From: Hippophae tibetana
Lineage: Eukaryota > Streptophyta > Magnoliopsida > Rosales > Elaeagnaceae
Assembly: GCA_037013495.1 (NCBI GenBank)
Contig: CM072803.1
Coordinates: forward strand, 17,195,501-17,259,500
DNA: 64,000 bases
Reading direction: 5' to 3'
Shown here: positions 11,778-24,769 of the stretch, piece by piece
How the letters are laid out: each line of letters starts with the position of its first letter
Numbering within the stretch: position 1 is the stretch's first letter
Translations under genes and position numbers: made by a program
Notes under the pieces: model-generated
Told to the model about the DNA's origin: nothing
Databases searched by the model: none
Seen by the model: the letters and a program-made list of their open reading frames with translations, nothing else

Positions 11778-13569
11778 CTTTCCTGGATTTTAACAAACTA
11801 CTCATATTTACAAATTTAAGGATTTTGTTGTTGTAAATTGAAAATTTAGTCATAAAACTAAAAACTAACAAATTAAAAATAGATTTAAAGAATACAATTA
11901 AAATATGAATAAAAGACGATTACCTGATCATTTTTCATCATTAATATGTAAATCAATAAAAATATATCCTAATTTTTTATTCTTTAATTATATTAACTTA
12001 GAGAAATTTATAAACTTGAAAATCTCTATATATTATTAAAATAATTATGATATGTTATTTAAAATATTGTTTTTAATTTTTTTTTTATATAAAATATATA
12101 ATTAAGTTAATAAGACAGGATTAAGAAATATTTTATCCTAATTTTTGAAATGTTGTGAGATTTGTTAACAAAATACAAAGTACAATATATTTCGGGGAAA
12201 ACTTTTGTATTAACCACATGCATGAGTATATAATGTGTTAACTAATTTTCAAAATATATTATTAATACTTATTTAAAATAAAATGTATTCGTATAAATAA
12301 CTCTCTATCTCTATTTATATAAAGCTCAATGAAACTTTTAGTGCAAATCAAATCAATTCCCTTTTCCAAATATCTTGGATTTGTCATGATATGTCCTTTC
12401 CATATATAGTAAAAAACTACATTAAATCATTGTTTATAGAAAACTCTCTCTATTCTCTAGGATACAAAGGGTTTTTTTATACCTTCTAACCGTTACCTTA
12501 TCCACCTCACCTCTCCAATACCCAACCACACTCATAGTCATCCCACCTACCCTACACCCAAATACATAGATTTTTTTTGTGCCTTTCAACCACCAACTCG
12601 TGCTTTGTCGTCACCTTTCATCAGCACCACTGCTGCAGGTTTCACATCGCATTCCAGTTTTTCCTTTGCCACCACCTTTCAACAATACCACCTCTATTGC
12701 ATCTATGTTCATTTTCATTAGCCATCGTTAGCCCGATCATGTTTTGCTGTCATTCACGCAGTAATCCAAATTTGATTTCTTATCTGTTTTTCAATTTTTT
12801 GGAAATGTTGCATTTTTCATATTTTCTCTGGTATCTCTAGAAGTAAAAATCATCCCTAGTGCTTACTAGTGGATTTTAAATTTGTTTATCTTGGTTTATT
12901 TTTTGTCTGTATCGACAATGAAGGAGACCGGTGAGGAAGACGAAACCGTGATGATTTTAGATGAATTTTGATCTTAAAAGTTGGGATTACAACACTTATC
13001 TTTTAGTGATATTATTTGATTTCATTTGAATTTTGTTTTGTTTTGTTTTAGCCTCGGTATTTATTGGGGTTGCTTGGTTGGTAGTGTTATGTTTCTTTTT
13101 GGTTTGTTATGATAATAGATAATGATCTTTTAGTAAGTAATTAAAACTATAATATTCCTTCATTGAATGAACATTGAGATTTATCATAAGAATGAAGTGC
13201 TTGGCTTAGTGGTTATTCTGGGAACATGTTACTTTGATGTGTAAAACTAGGTCTAGATTTGAGATATCAATCTTTTTTCTTCTATTACTGTGTGTTTGTT
13301 CTAATTTTTAACTAGTACAAGAACGTGCCATTTTAGTTTGTGTTTTTTAATGCAACATTAATAATATTATCTCTCTTTTTTCACCTTGCCTGGTTTGACC
13401 TGCATTGTATATATAACCATCGTCTTTGATTCGGGGCTTGGATTGTTGGGTAGTATGGTACCTGTAGGAAGATCTCCCCAATCTTCATTTTCTCCCATTC
13501 TCGACTCGAAATAAGAGTCTGTGGGTTTGTGTTCCTCACAGTAAGAAGGATATTTATCGAGTGCCTAAA
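11778..13569. other. Intergenic region, AT-rich then pyrimidine-rich
   Basis: From 11778 to 12350 the sequence is AT-rich. From 12450 to 12760 it is C/T-rich with short open frames but no family-like protein. Positions 13480-13569, just before the next gene, look like a 5'UTR. The short open frames at 12577-12840 look like chance products of base composition. Confidence 0.55.
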
Positions 13570-16138
13570 ATGCGCAATCCATCTCTTTCCCTCAAATTCA
13601 CAATTTTTATCTCCCTCTCTTTCTCTGCGTCGTTCTCCTTCTCATCCGAGTCATCTACCCGAATTCTTCTCAAAACATTTTCACCATCTTCACCTCCCAA
13701 AGCCACTCCTTCCGATTTACTCTCCCTCCTCGGACCCAAAAGCCGTTCTTCGACCATCAATCCACTTGTGGCCCAAGAACTCCATTCTTGCTTCAAATTC
13801 CTCGTACCCTTTACTCCAAATGGGACTGAAATGAAACCCAATTGGCATTCTAATCGAAGAAGGTTGAGTTTAAATAGAAATGGGGGTCGTAGCCGGAGAG
13901 AGGAGGATGAGCTTATTTGGTGGCCTCCTCAGTCGGTTTTGGATTTGGCTCGTCTTGCTGTCGATTCCGGAGGAGACCCAGCTGCTATCCACCGCATATT
14001 GGATCCCACTGTTTTCCCTGTTAGTTTCTTCTTTTAGTTTATTTGCCAAATGTGTTTCATTGTTTCTCTTTTGTAAATGTGTATATATTTGTATATATGC
14101 TTCTGCGACTCTCTTATTCTGGATCGACTCTGTTGTTAGTTGCTACTGTTTTATCAAGGTTTCTCAAATCTCACCTTTCCCAACTTCTAACTGGTCAGTT
14201 CTGTTTGGAACTATTGACTTTGTGTATGTATGATGTGCGAGTCACTCGAGTGGACAGTAATGTGAATCAGCTAAAGTTTGTATACAGAAATGAAGTCAGG
14301 AGATATATGGCATTTGGTCCATGGATATAAGTTGATGAGTCAATGACACTAAGATAGATAAGCAGAAGAAAAAAAGACATTTATTGTTTAGGTTGTAATT
14401 TTGGAGATTGTCCATGTGAATGGTGGTACTCGCGCAATATTGTTAAAACTAAGTCATGTTTTCTTTAAAAATTTAATAGGTTCCTGATGTGGAAGAATCA
14501 AAACAAAACCGCTGTGAGCTAACCAGAACTCCTTATGGGAGACGCTTCATAAATGAGGTGTGTTAAGCTTCAAAAGCTTACTCTTTTCTATCTAAATCAA
14601 AGGTGATATTGTGTTCCATTCTCAAATTGCAGGAGCTGAATTCATATATTGAATTTTTATTTGAACTTATTGTCGAGCGGGGTCCCACTATTGGGTTTAA
14701 TGTATCCTTGAACCGATATGATCTGTTTCATGGCCATCTTTTTCTGGCAGTAGACACCGGAAGACTTGGTATATTGTAAGATGCTGTATTTGGTATCATA
14801 TCCGTTCTTCTCATTTTGGAAAATTTGGCTGATGAGATGAAATAGCATTGCAAAAATTTTACCTTGCAGGTTTCATGCCAAAGAATACCCTGCATATGAC
14901 AAGGAAGTCTTTCCATACAACATGGGTTATTGCCAAAGAGGTAAAGTTTATCACTAGTGAAAGTGAATATTAGTGTTAATTCTATGTTATATGTTGGTTC
15001 TTCCGTGGCTCTGCAACATTGGCTCGTTTGAAAAAGGTTCAGAATACTAGCTTTTTCCCCTTTTACCGTCAGAACTTCAAAATTAGCCAATATTGACAAA
15101 CTAAGAAGCTATTTATGAGATGATCTTCTTTTCTTGATCTTTCCCTGAGTTCTTTAGAGAGTCATGACATCAGTCAGCTAGAGGTGATCTATTATTTCAG
15201 AAAACAGCATTGTTATTTGTAGATCTGCTGGTGTAACTATGGATTTTCTCAATCAGGGTCTAATGTAACATACGATGATTCAATGAACTTGCGCAATATT
15301 CTCTGGCTTGCTCCAATGCCAGGCGATTCAAATAAAGCATGGGAAGCACCAGGTATCTTTAACTATTTGTTTATGTTTTTTTATGTAATTGTGGTAGGGA
15401 AAGATTGGAAGCCTTCAAAGTGATATGGTTTGGATTCACTGAATTCTTAATGGCATTTATGACTTGTAAAACTGTAAGTTACCGCTTGGGCAAGATCCAC
15501 AGCAAGCAATTCTAAGCTCCTTACCTCATGAACGTGATTAGTTGTTTTTGTTGGTTGAACTATAGCTAGTGCTTAGTGTATTTTATCCTCAAAAGTAAAG
15601 TGATTCGTAATGTTTGGAGTTGCATGGGATAAATGCATTGGAACGAGCAGATGTTGCCCTACGCATGATGAACACAAAATCTCACCGTTCTTGTCAGATG
15701 GAATGTCTTCTGTATTTTCCCTGTTTCGTTCCTTAGATCTTAGAATGAAAACAGAGATTATTACTTTTATCATGCAAGTTATATAATTTGTCTTACTGTA
15801 GGTGTTCTGGTGGTGCTGGATGCCCGTCCAGATGGAATCATATACAGAGATATTGTACAAGAATATGTAAATTTTGTGAGGACCATATACGAAGGTTGCA
15901 GCCTTATCAACAATCATTTCTCTTGCGAGTTGGTTTTGATTAGTTTATACAGTTACCCAAAATCATTCCTTTTAATTAGTTTCAAATGATTGAATTAACA
16001 TGAGGTTATTAGCAAATAGAAAGGGATTAACATGGGGTTTTTTTTTGCCGAGCAGATGATTTTGGTGAAGTTGCTGTTGATGTCAATTACTTGGATGCAG
16101 GAGACATGTTGCCAAACTATCAACTTTTTCTTTGCTGA
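13570..16138 (+). CDS. Conserved plant protein of unknown function, predicted secretory or membrane-targeted
   Basis: Exons: 13570-14019, 14480-14557, 14633-14775, 14870-14940, 15257-15352, 15802-15894, 16056-16138. The total is 1014 nt, in frame, for 337 residues, with GT-AG junctions that all keep phase. The start is the first ATG of the long frame (MRNPSLSLKFTIF). It opens a hydrophobic segment of about 25 residues that looks like a signal peptide, followed by a Ser/Pro-rich stretch and a basic stretch near residues 95-118. The core from about residue 120 contains WWPPQSVLDLARLAVDSGGD, RTPYGRRFINE, GFNVSLNRYDLFHGH, LFHAKEYPAYDKEVFPYNMG and GVLVVLDARPDGIIYRDIV. I remember similar single-copy plant proteins with no assigned function, and I recognise no named domain. 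Intact splicing and frame over seven exons argue that it is real. Confidence 0.85.
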
Positions 16139-17449
16139 CACTCTTTATGAGATTGTGGGCACTTCCTTCTTTCCATGTCCTTTAAAGTAAAATATGATCA
16201 AATATAAGTCTGGAATATAATTATGGATTTGATTAGAGACCATGAGATCAACCAATTAACATGGATTTATTGCCCTAGTTCTTGCATGTTCATAAAGGCA
16301 TGCCATGGGAGTCAAAATAGTGTGCTGTTACAAGGCTTTAATACCCTTTCGACGTAGATACGTACGGAGCTGTATGTAATGTATAGTATTGGAGATGTAA
16401 TGTAAGAGTGTTGGCTGTTGCTAAATTTTCAATTCATTTACTTGGAATTGTACTGCTAATTGCTGTTGGGTTCAAAAATGGCTGAAACTACAGATTTAAA
16501 ATATGTCAACTGGTTGCCCTGTTTATAAAAGTAATTGTTGTGTTTCCAAAGTATTCTTCAAATGGTTTAGGAAAGTTATTCTTCAATGAACTTCATTTTG
16601 ATGCTATTTGGTGACTGGCAGATTCTTAGAAAGAGTAATAAGTTCTATTATAACATTTTCTTTTGGTAATTTTTTATTTTGTTTTTGCTAACGAGGATGT
16701 ATCATGTCATACATTTCTTAGTTTTTGTCATTTTTGATAGAAATACGAGAGGATTTTTACTTTTGTGGGGCATAATATAACTAATATCTTTAAATTTTGA
16801 TGTAATATCATAAATATTTTAAAGATTTTAAAGATGTCACAAGTGTTTCCAAACTTAACATAAATGAATAGTAATTTTTTATATATAAAAAATGATAAAA
16901 ATAATAAAAAATTAAGAAATAATAGAAATAGAAACACAATATATTTTAGAATGTTTCTCGTTAGAAATGATAATTAGTAAAAAGAAATTTAAAAAAATAC
17001 AAAAAACACGATTAAATTTTAAGGAAGAATATAGATTTAAAGATTCAACGTTCTAAAGAATAAGAAAAATATTTTCAACAAAATATATAGTTTATTATAT
17101 AATAAATAATAAATAATAAGTATCAATATTATAGACGTAAAATGAATCTATAGTATATTATTAATTGAATAAATTATTAAAAATCTCTCAAAAGGATAAA
17201 AAAAATTGGATACATTTATTTAGAAGGAATCCAAATATTAATAAAAGCTAATGTTTTATTAAGAATGATTCGTGTAAACCTAGAATACCAAAAATTAAAA
17301 TTCACTACGTATCATAAAATTGTCATTAATATTAATGATAAGAATTTAAAAGAGAATATTTAATGAAATAAAAAAATCACCAATTTATACTACACTACAT
17401 AATATGATATTCATTAGCAAACAAATAAAGATGAAGATGATATGATAAT
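16139..17449. other. 3'UTR and AT-rich intergenic DNA
   Basis: Positions 16139 to about 16450 are probably the 3' end of the previous gene. From 16700 on the DNA is over three-quarters A/T by eye, with homopolymer runs and no plausible gene. The short frame on the - strand at 16728-16937 is Phe/Leu/Lys-rich and is a base-composition artefact. Confidence 0.5.
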
Positions 17450-18279
17450 AGTTGGTGAAATTGACTTCTAAACCAGAAAATATAATCTCAAAAATCATAT
17501 GAAACCTATTTAATTACCAATTCTTCGTCAAGAAAAAAATCTAACATATTGGGAGGAAAGAAATAGGAAAATTCTAAAAATACATGATCTTATAAAAGAA
17601 AACAATAATCCAAAATAGAAGAAAGATTACATTGGAGAACTAGAGCTAATATCCCGTCAGAATTCAAACTTTATGAAAATTATAAATCTAATATTTTAGA
17701 TACGAGCTGTATAAGAGATAGAAAAAAGTCTTAGAAATATCGAACCTTTTAACTTGTAGAGTTTTAGTTGCTTACAAAATATGAATGCAATATCAAATTT
17801 TACAAGTAAAAGTATAAAAAATTATTAAAAAAATACAAAAAATGTAAAAGATATAAATTAAAAAAAACTTTTAAAAATATAAGAGAATATATAACAAAGA
17901 ACTTTATAGAAAAATATATTTTAATAGAAAAATGTATAAGTAACCAGAAAATAAAAAAATTATTGCTTATTAGGGAAAAAGAAATGCAGATGCTAGATTT
18001 ACAATAAGGAATGATATTAGGCTAATGAATGTTCTAATAAGATTTAACATAAAAAAATAATTTAAAAATAAATTTTCATAAAAAGTCAAAATCTTAGAAA
18101 AAACTTTTAAGATAAAATTAGAATTAAGAGAGGAATTTGATATAGATGGTATTTGTAGTATTTATTTATCAAAAAAACTTAGCAATAACTAACTAACTCA
18201 GAATATAAACATGAATATTATACATCAAAAGATGAATGATTTGTATAATATTACAAATATATACAATACTTATATTAAA

Positions 18280-18930
18280 GTATGATTAAAATTTAAACGT
18301 TACACAAGGTATCGTTTACATGCATATGTAGATACATAAGCTAGTACGTGTGTAACTAGTAAATATGTATTCTTAGAAAAATTCTAGAAGCAAGTATTAG
18401 AAGATTTAATTGTAAGAATTGTTAATTATACTAATATCAACAATAAATATGAGTTGATTTATTAATAGAAAATAATTTTCTAAACTTATAGCAACCTTTT
18501 ACATAATATTTATACAAAATAAGTCTAACATACTAAATGGTAAAATCATTTATGTGTTAAAAGTAAAAAAATATTTGATTGTATCAACCCTAACTTTTAT
18601 ACAACAATATAAATAGTGAAAACATGGTGAGATAGATAAAATACAGTAACAAAAAACTTATTTAGAAAACATCTCATTAGACATAGAAGAGAAACAAAAT
18701 TCTTTTCTTAATAAAATTCAAGAAGATATAACTTTAACATGTATCAGTTAATTATTAAACACAAGCTTAAAAAATCTTTTAGATCCAAAAGTAAATAAAT
18801 CTAAAATGATTGCTAACATAAAACTTAGATATCGTAATATAGTCATTAGAGTAAAACTCACGATTTATACTCTAGAAGATAGGATTGAGGTTGAAGAATA
18901 AATTCAATAAATTTTAAAAATAAAAGTCAT
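18280..18930 (+). pseudogene. Protease-region relic of the tungro-type caulimovirid
   Basis: A phrase reading YVDT, stop, ASTCVTSKYVF near 18318-18360 matches the retropepsin active site (DTGA) with the Gly codon turned into a stop. The following residues (EDLIVRI, NYTNINNKYELIY) fit a retropepsin fold remnant. Frame is lost many times before the CACTA insertion at 18934. Confidence 0.55.
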
Positions 18931-18933
18931 AAT

Positions 18934-19664
18934 CACTACTATAAAAAGGGGTAATAAAGTTGGTTCGCTAAACCGACTTTAAATGAAATAACTTAAAATT
19001 TAAAGTCGGTTTAACGCATGAATTGACTTTAATTTTTTATTTTTTTTACAAAATTTACTCATTTTCTATTATAAATTAAAACCTATATTCGATCACTAAA
19101 TAATAGTAGAAAAATTACCATGATGTTATTCTATGTTATTTAAGATCATCATATTCTTCTCCTGGTGTTATAATACAAAATTACATATATAAAAAAATAT
19201 ATAAATAATAAGTGCGTCGGATTAGTAGAAATACTTACAAGAGTAAATGAAGTGACAAAATGAAGAAAATGAAGAAAAAAAATGATATTTTGTAAGTGAG
19301 AAATGGGTATAAAAATTTGAGTATTTTGCTCAAAAAATAGGAGATCTAAAAGATTAATTAGAAAGGACGAAAACTCACTAACCGTCGTTAGAATTGGTAG
19401 TCTTAGGTGACCAAAAAATGAGAAAGAGTGAATGAGGTTTTGGGTTTTTAAGAGTTATGCAGCGCTTGGAATAGTTTCTATCTGGAGAAGAAAGAAAAGA
19501 AAAAAAGTTATCCCCATGTAGCGTCAATTCGACACGTCAATCGACGCTACGTCCTACGTGGATAGCATCGGTTCTACACTGAACCAACATTAAATTCATT
19601 ATAAGTCAGTTTTTTCTAAAAACCAACTTTACATATCGATTTAAATATCTTTTTGGTAGTAATG
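18934..19664. mobile_element. Non-autonomous CACTA-like DNA transposon, 731 bp
   Basis: The left end reads CACTACTATAAAAAG. The reverse complement of the right end reads CATTACTACCAAAAAG. The element is flanked by a 3-bp duplication AAT (18931-18933 and 19665-19667), the size CACTA/EnSpm transposases make. Subterminal copies of an AAGTCGGTTTA/AAACCGACTTT-like motif occur near both ends, as is usual for this superfamily. No transposase frame is present. It is inserted inside the decayed pararetroviral sequence and is therefore younger than that insertion. Confidence 0.75.
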
Positions 19665-19667
19665 AAT

Positions 19668-20870
19668 AACAAGTAATTCACCTCACTCTAATATAATATT
19701 CTTAGTAAAAAAAAGTTTAAAAAGAATGGTAAGAAACTTCAAAACATTAAATAAAGAAATTATTAATGATGGATAATTTATTATAATAAAAGATTAATTA
19801 TTATCATAATAAAATAGAAGAAATAATTTTCAAGTTTCCATTGTAAAAGTGGATTTTGTCAAATAAGATTGAATAGAGAATTTCAAAAAATTAACGACAA
19901 TTAGTTGCCTCCAATGACAATTCTAATATACTATTCTACCATTCGGATTAAAACAATACTAGGTATTTTTTAAAGGTATATGGACAATATCTTTAAAAAA
20001 TTATAAAATATCTAATGTGTTTGCATAGATGATATTTTAGTTTTCAGTAATGAATTAAATAAATATTATTTAGATATTATTAATAGTATGCAAGAATGCA
20101 ATAAATAATGCATTGTACTTCATGAGAATAAAATAGTAATTGCTTAATAAAAATTTAAGTATTTATGGTTAGAAATAGAAGATGAAAAACATAATCTAGA
20201 ACCTAATATACTACATAACATTCAAGGATTACCTAATGAATTAAAATACAAAAATCAATTAAAAAGATTCTTAAGATGTTTAACATATGTTGAACTATAC
20301 AACCATACATCAAGCGACTTACAGTACAATTTTTTTTACAAAAAATATTAAAAAATATCATGTTTGAAAATGGACATAACAAGATATTGTATACATGGAT
20401 AAGATAAAAATAGAAGTACAAAATTTACCAATTTAATACCATACAAGTTGATATGATAAAAAGATAATTGAAACATGTATTTCACATGAATATTATAGAG
20501 TAATTTTAAAAGCAAAAGTAGATAACAAAGATAAATATATTTGTAGGTATATATCACAATATTTTCATAGTCCAAAATTAAACTATCACATTAATGAAAA
20601 ATAATACTTAGCTATCAAAAAAAAACTATTAATAAATTTACAATATATGTAATAAATTCTAGATTTATTCTTAGAATCGATAGTAAGAATTTTGGTTATT
20701 TTTTAAGAACTAATATTATATGTGATTATAAATAAGAGAGATTAGTTAGATAGCAATAGTAGTTTAATCACTACAATTTTGACGTTGAACATGTTCCAAG
20801 AAACAAGAATACCTAGCAGATGCCCCTGCATAAGAATTAACACTTTTAATTATTTTTGTTCTTACAAGAA
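19668..20870 (+). pseudogene. Reverse transcriptase and RNase H relic of the tungro-type caulimovirid
   Basis: Recognisable pieces in order: KSGF-like and LPFGLKQ (about 19850-19960), the catalytic box CIDDILVFSNEL (about 20025-20060), LQxHI-like and GLPNELKYKNQLKRFLRCL (about 20195-20285), NYHINEKE (about 20581-20605), then the RNase H region with RTDSKNFGYF-like, QGRLVRWQ-like and FDVEHVPR wording (about 20660-20810). Several stops and frameshifts make it non-coding. The order and spacing fit a caulimovirid polymerase, with no integrase following. Confidence 0.75.
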
Positions 20871-21521
20871 TAGAACATCTTAATATCAATATCAAGATAA
20901 AGGAAAAAGAGATAAGAATCCTTTCGGAACAACTCAAGATTTTATACTTATAAAAGTCTTTTAGAGATATGAATTAAATAGGATGAACTTAATAGTTCAA
21001 AACTAGAATTAGAATCCAAAAACTCTAAAGAATAATTCATTTTAGAGATTCATTCTAAGGAAGTTAAAACTTCTAAAAAAGAATTCAAATTGAGAAGGAA
21101 TAACTTTATAGTTCAAAAGAGAGTAGCACCTTAAAAAAAGCTCAATTAGGCCAAAGAAGTAGAAAAAGAAGGCTATAAAAAGATTTACGTGTCTATAATG
21201 GTCTAAAATCAAGAATTTACAACAAATCACTCAAATCAAGTAAAGTTATTATTGGATTTAATGAAATAACTCACAGAGCTTTCACTGATAGAATGGAAGT
21301 TGAATGTTATTATGTCAACTATAGAGTACCAAAACTATTAACTACAAAAAATATAGTTAAAAATTACTTTACATTTTACAACAACCATCACCACCAAACA
21401 AGTTGAAGACACGAGGGAAAATAGTATGATCATTAGTACTATTTAGAGAAACGTCTCCTACAAAGACAATAAAGATAGTACGACTACCAATATTATTCAA
21501 GAAAACATCCGCAAGAATATA

Positions 21522-21764
21522 ATGGTCATTGAAGACGAAAAAGATCAATATATGAATTTAAGTATACCACAATGGTTGAGTTTCTATAACTTAGCAATAC
21601 AATCTATTAAGGAACATATCAAATATATGAAATTTTATACTACAGAAAAAGAATTTACTATCGATAGTAAATTTAATATTCTTGAAATAGCTAATGTATT
21701 TTTTGTTTATAAAGCTTTTGGTGTAGGTTTTATTGAATATATATATATATATAAATTAAATTAA
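21522..21764 (+). pseudogene. Open frame of 80 residues in the decayed caulimovirid
   Basis: This is a lysine-rich frame with phrases IPQWLSFYNLAIQSIKEH and EIANVFFVYKAFGVGF. It lies downstream of the RNase H relic and upstream of the Cys/His-rich piece near 24.5 kb, the place where tungro-like genomes carry a last open reading frame. I infer it is a remnant of that frame. Its function is unknown even in the viruses. Similar decayed wording precedes it from about 21190. Confidence 0.4.
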
Positions 21765-22098
21765 ATGAGTTAAATAATTCCCTCAAAATTTTAAGAAGGC
21801 TATCAAAAACTTCAAGAAGAAGATTAGAACATGTGATAAGCTTTCTATCTTAGATTTTTTAGTTAAATCATAGATCGAAATGAAGAAAGTTATATTAGTT
21901 CATACATTTTTTATCAAATTAGGGATTTCTTCTAACAATAGTAAAGAAGTCTAAAAACCAATGACACTTCCAGAAAAGGAATTAAGTGCAAATGAACTCT
22001 GTATTTTAAGATAACAAATGTTAAGTTAAATTTATTATGAACTTAAAAAAATTAATAATTCATCTGAAATCAAGGTAAATTACTCAACTAGTAAAATT

Positions 22099-22955
22099 AT
22101 AATCAAGGTTTAAAATGTTGATGTCCATCTAAATGGTGACATTTAAATTTTTAAAAAAATGTCGAAAATATTGTCGTTATTGACTAAAACTTTAATTTTT
22201 TTAAAGTAAACTATGAAAAATCTATGAAAATCATGAATTTTTTTCATAAAAGTTTGTAAAATATAAAAAAAATCAATTATTTATATTTATATTTTTAATC
22301 TTGTTTCTTATTTAATATATATATTTATAAAAGTTATGGTATTCAATTTGATTAATAAATCAACAAATTAATTAGAATATTGTAAAATACCTAGTTAAAA
22401 TCTTAAATAATTATTTAGATTATAATTTTAATATTATTATAAGTGGATACACCTCGATAGTACATAATATAATTTTAATTATGAATTTTTTTTAGTTTTT
22501 TTTTATATATATATATTTTGATTATATAGGTAATACTACTAACTTAAATGTAAAAATAAAATAAAATAAAAATATATATGAAAAGAAGTATAAGATATTA
22601 TCTTATATAAATAATATTTTGATTAGAGATAAACAACCCATGAATAGATAAATTTAAAGGTAAATTATTTATAAAATAAAAAAATTAATATGAAGCTATA
22701 TTTTATCAATATTTGTTAATAATTTTGCGATAATATCAATAGTATCCATGATATTTTTAAAAAAAAATGAGTTTTGTTCTATTTTCTCAACAATGATATT
22801 CTCTTGATAATGTCGTGGCTTTCTTGACTTGACATTTTAGCCAAAAGTTTTGAATATTGCATTTTTGATGTTCGAATGCGTAAAAAAGTGACAATATCAT
22901 GAGAATGTATGTGATATCGTTGACATTTAAATCCTTGGTTATAATTGATTGATAC
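22099..22955. mobile_element. MITE-like element with imperfect terminal inverted repeats
   Basis: The left end reads TCAAGGTTTAAAATGTTGATG. The reverse complement of the right end reads CCAAGGATTTAAATGTCAACG. Both ends are flanked by TTATAA, a possible target duplication, though it is itself palindromic. The interior is AT-rich with no transposase. Superfamily is not assigned. Confidence 0.5.
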
Positions 22956-22959
22956 GAAT

Positions 22960-24380
22960 TATGTGTAATGAATATGCAAATATACGTACCATAATAAATA
23001 ATATATTGATAAGAAAATATTGTTCACATATAGATGATATATTTTTATGTTTTAAGAAAATAAAATCAAATGAATTAATTGTAAATAACAATAATTAATT
23101 AACTTAGAATTGATATTTAAGAATATATATATATAAGAAAGTATATAGGAATACATAATTCCCAAAAATTTCTAAGCACGTGAATCGCTAAAATCCCTAC
23201 TCTAGTATGTATTTATCTATCAAATAAAGTGCATACCATGTAATAATTAACATAATCAAACTCTTATGTCAATTAAATTGTATATTACTCATTAAGTTCA
23301 TCAATTATGAATCACATACATATATGCCTAAAAACTATATATGTTATTTAATCAAAATAAACAATTAAGTAATTCTTTAAATTATATCTAATTGTCTCTA
23401 TAAATCAATTATTGACCAAACAATTAATAACATAAAAATAAGGTTAAATAATATAATTAAATTGAAATCATAATTGGGATAAAAATGTTAGATCATCACA
23501 TGTAAACAATTTGGTTCATAAGACCCCTAGATTAATAAATAGTTAGACATTATTTTGTTCATGAAACTCATATTTTCATAAAAAAAACACATAAAAATTG
23601 ATAAAAAGTGAAGTAAAATAAATAAAATCAATCTTTTAAATTGTAGCACCAATCTCTTCTTGAATTTTCACCAAAATTGTTTATTCTTTTAAATTTTCTA
23701 TATTTTTCTCTCTTCTTGGTTCCAAAAAATAATAAAAATATTTTAATTTAGGCTCATTAGTATTTTTGGGGGTAATTAGAGGGTTAAATTAGGCTCAGAT
23801 GAAATGTGGACCACTATATTAGCTTCAAATCAAGGGTTGAAATGAAAAAGGGGAAATTAAAAGCTCTAGCCAATATGAATGCAACATGTGGCACATGAAA
23901 AATCAGTGGATGAACTAGCACGCGACGCGTGACAAATTGGACTGATTGTGATCAATGCTCATTGATTTAATGCCATATAGTGTACTATGATTCACGAATA
24001 TAGATTGCATAATGCCCCGGTGGAAAGAATGGATGAATCACGTGACAACTCGTGGCACGTACGTTGACCACACAAAAAAAATCGAAGCGAAGGTCGTGCC
24101 AACACGTGGTAAGGCTTGCATCACCCGGTACATACGACATTCTTTAATTGGCTCTATTTACTTATATGGCATCCATGTGGCGATGTTTGGTCAACTCTCT
24201 TACTTACGTGACATCTATATAACATGTTATGATTGGCCATACATTGAAAATTCATAAAAAGTCCATAAAACATATAGCAAATTTTAAAAAAATATATTTT
24301 CATCTTTTTTCGTTAGAAAGTTCATATTATAATATTTTTAACCCAAAAGTATTATTTATTAAATAAAATAAATAAATATT
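22960..24380. other. AT-rich DNA inside the decayed viral locus
   Basis: No gene is visible. A GC-richer stretch at 23,890-24,200 contains several CACGTG/ACACGTGG/GGCACGT-like words and short open frames that do not look like a protein family. It may be inserted sequence separating viral fragments. Confidence 0.4.
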
Positions 24381-24439
24381 AAGTAGAAAAATACATTGAT
24401 GATTCTACTTTCATAGAGTCATCAATAATCACTTCTCAT

Positions 24440-24645
24440 AGCAATATGACCCTCACTAGAAAAGATGATGAGAAAATCAATTAGTTTGAAACAAATTTTA
24501 ACTATAACAATCTAAAAATTTCTCAAGAAACAAGAAATATGTTTTGTTTTTACACCAAGAAAATCACTAAAGATCACAAATGCATTTTTTGCATTAGAGA
24601 TCGAGAAGATAAAGATGTATCATCATTTACATCATCAAAATGACT
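24440..24645 (+). pseudogene. Cys/His-rich C-terminal piece of the caulimovirid's last frame
   Basis: One frame runs for about 50 residues and contains CFYTKKITKDHKCIFC followed by IRDREDKDVSSFTSSK and a stop. The Cys-His spacing resembles a small zinc-binding motif. Its place just before the promoter-like region fits the end of a circular viral gene map. The assignment is by position and remembered resemblance only. Confidence 0.4.
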
Positions 24646-24769
24646 GTTGGCAAAGAACAAAAAAGATGAATAAAAATATAGAACCCACATCTTTAGTTGG
24701 CAAATCATGCCAAAGAAATAAAAGACATAAATTCAAACGCCAAAAGCATAAAATTAGGTGAGAACTATT

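Noticed and set aside
12577..12840. Cys/His/Phe-rich open frame
   Set aside because: Produced by a pyrimidine-rich region; residue composition follows base composition.
20233..21230. - strand frames rich in Phe, Tyr and Leu
   Set aside because: Antisense artefacts of AT-rich, lysine-coding viral relics.
24012..24257. Open frame of 81 residues in a GC-richer stretch
   Set aside because: No plausible protein motif; the stretch is surrounded by AT-rich repeat debris and has no splice context.
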